Below the pieces are notes generated by a model. It was not told the origin of the DNA. It saw nothing but the letters and a program-made list of their open reading frames with translations, and ran no database searches. The translations under genes were made by a program, and so were the position numbers. Below are positions 4,950 through 5,950 of a stretch of 5,950 bases of DNA, piece by piece (position 1 is the first letter of the stretch; each line of letters opens with the position of its first letter). Where the stretch lies: NCBI GenBank assembly GCA_045540355.1, contig JAZQHB010000052.1, positions 1-5,950 of the forward strand, read 5' to 3'. This DNA comes from RGIG2945 sp045540355. Its GTDB lineage: Bacteria; Bacillota; Clostridia; Oscillospirales; Acutalibacteraceae.

Positions 4950-4957
4950 CCTCCTTA
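4950..4957 (-). promoter_or_regulatory. ribosome binding site TAAGGAGG for the small frameshifted gene
   Basis: The motif overlaps the stop codon of the PHP gene and sits 7 bp before an ATG that leads only to a three-codon frame. Such a strong site before so short a frame is the main argument that a gene has been broken or is frameshifted here. Confidence 0.65.
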
Positions 4958-5950
4958 CCATACATGGTTCCAGAGCAATCTCTTGAGGAGAACTGCAATA
5001 AATGTACGTCCGATAGTTGCATCGAAAACATTCGCAAGTGCCCTGAACATCATTGATGTGTCAAACTGTCTGTAAACTGTTGATGTGTATTCAACGCCCT
5101 CTGCCATAGTTACGAATGGCTGAGAATAAAGGATACCACCGGGGCCTGTGATCTGGAAACGGACATAACAGCCGAGCTCATCCTTGTAATCATCAAGGTC
5201 AATTGATGTAAGGTCTTTGCCCTCTGCGATAATTTTACCGTTTGAAATCCACTGAACGTTATCAAACTCGCTGCCTGTGAAAGAAATTGTGTCCTCTTCT
5301 TCGTCAACATCAACTCTTGCTACTGCAGGAGGAAGGTTACCTGTACCATTGAATTCGTCACCGAGATAGAATGTATCAACTCTGCCCACGTTAAACCATG
5401 CACCGCTTCTCATACAAGCTTCATAAGCTTCCATTGTAAGCTCAGGCATAAGCATCATTGTGAACGCCCAGTCGTTATCGTCACCCTTCTGGTGAGAGTC
5501 TGAGAATGCAATACCCGGTACGTTTCTGCCCTTGGGAATTGTAAGCTGGAGAATTTCGTCCCAGATTACTGAATCAAATCTTGTGCTGTTAACATCAAAA
5601 GCAACACATGACTCATACTCAAGGAAAATGTTTGCAAACTTGTTTGCATAATAAGGCTCATGCGCACGCCATTCATCCTCAACCCATCTGCCTACATATT
5701 CGCCTGTGTGGTCAAGGAAGGAGTATCCGCCCTCTTCTTCGCAATCCTCAACAATTGTTTTGAAGTCGCCGTAAATACCCATTTTTGCACGGGCTGCCTG
5801 ACAATTGAAAGTGTTTACGTGGCAGTCGTTGATAGGCACAGCACCGTTAGCTTCGCAACCGCCTGTGACCTCCATCATACCGCCAAGCTCATAACCGAGC
5901 TTTTCTTCAAGAGCATCACGCTCAGCACTTTCATATGTACCTGCGATAAT
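4955..5950 (-). CDS. PHP-domain protein with Ig-like C-terminal segment, 5' end outside window
   Basis: The frame is open to the window edge, so the ATG at 5878 is internal and at least 24 codons precede it. The visible 331 residues are the C-terminal part of a PHP (polymerase and histidinol phosphatase) fold hydrolase. Metal-ligand-like motifs include DCHVN near 43-46, LDHTGEY at 79-85 and SDSH at 150-153, followed by LMPELTMEAYEACMRSGAWF, which resembles the end of PHP domains. Residues about 208-282 (PAVARVDVDEEE to YSQPFV) look like a beta-rich Ig-like domain, and a basic helical tail ends in LLKRLLWNHVW. Known PHP enzymes are divalent-metal phosphoesterases; the substrate is unknown. The accessory domain hints at an extracytoplasmic protein, but any signal peptide would be upstream of the window. 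Its base composition appears more GC-rich than the left half, fitting host chromosome. Confidence 0.75.
   Translation of the reverse strand: MIAGTYESAERDALEEKLGYELGGMMEVTGGCEANGAVPINDCHVNTFNCQAARAKMGIYGDFKTIVEDCEEEGGYSFLDHTGEYVGRWVEDEWRAHEPYYANKFANIFLEYESCVAFDVNSTRFDSVIWDEILQLTIPKGRNVPGIAFSDSHQKGDDNDWAFTMMLMPELTMEAYEACMRSGAWFNVGRVDTFYLGDEFNGTGNLPPAVARVDVDEEEDTISFTGSEFDNVQWISNGKIIAEGKDLTSIDLDDYKDELGCYVRFQITGPGGILYSQPFVTMAEGVEYTSTVYRQFDTSMMFRALANVFDATIGRTFIAVLLKRLLWNHVW

Noticed and set aside
1..5950. CRISPR array, tRNA or rRNA genes
   Set aside because: No regularly spaced repeats, cloverleaf with a CCA-ready end, or rRNA-like sequence was seen on either strand.

Overview
The window looks like a low-GC Gram-positive gut-type anaerobe (Firmicutes/Clostridia, perhaps Oscillospiraceae or Lachnospiraceae). 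The clues are strong AAGGAGG ribosome binding sites at 4-10 bp spacing, hairpin-plus-T-tract terminators, AT-rich intergenic DNA, and the ParB / small acidic protein / large serine recombinase trio typical of integrative elements in these bacteria. The species cannot be named from the sequence.

Bases 1 to about 2650 look like one end of an integrative element. A ParB-type protein, cut by the window start, is followed by an unrecognised 66-residue acidic protein whose ribosome binding site overlaps the parB-like stop. A hairpin, a plausible promoter and a complete 490-residue large serine recombinase come next. The recombinase ends in two consecutive intrinsic terminators. A 55-bp imperfect dyad follows (2659-2713) and could be an attachment site.

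Bases 2650 to 4670 hold an exporter-type ABC cassette: an ATPase and an ABC-2 permease with a 4-bp overlap. It is preceded by a 438-bp gene-free region with candidate promoters and a pair of direct repeats (2871-2879 and 2892-2900) spaced like LytTR-family operators. Just after the permease lies a 33-codon remnant of a LytTR-type regulator that lacks a normal start codon and its DNA-binding domain. The cassette and this remnant were probably once a self-regulated unit. An 18-bp sequence at the end of the recombinase gene recurs inverted at 4603-4620, so exact inverted repeats flank the ABC genes. This is the most interesting arrangement in the window, because inverted sites beside a serine recombinase could mark an invertible segment or the scar of a second element end.

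Bases 4714 to 5950 are on the minus strand: the C-terminal part of a PHP-domain putative metallophosphoesterase with a probable Ig-like C-terminal segment, cut by the window end. Just downstream is a small gene with an excellent ribosome binding site but a stop after three codons. One extra T in a T5 run, or a -1 frameshift, would open a 62-residue protein. This part reads as ordinary host chromosome with different base composition from the left half.
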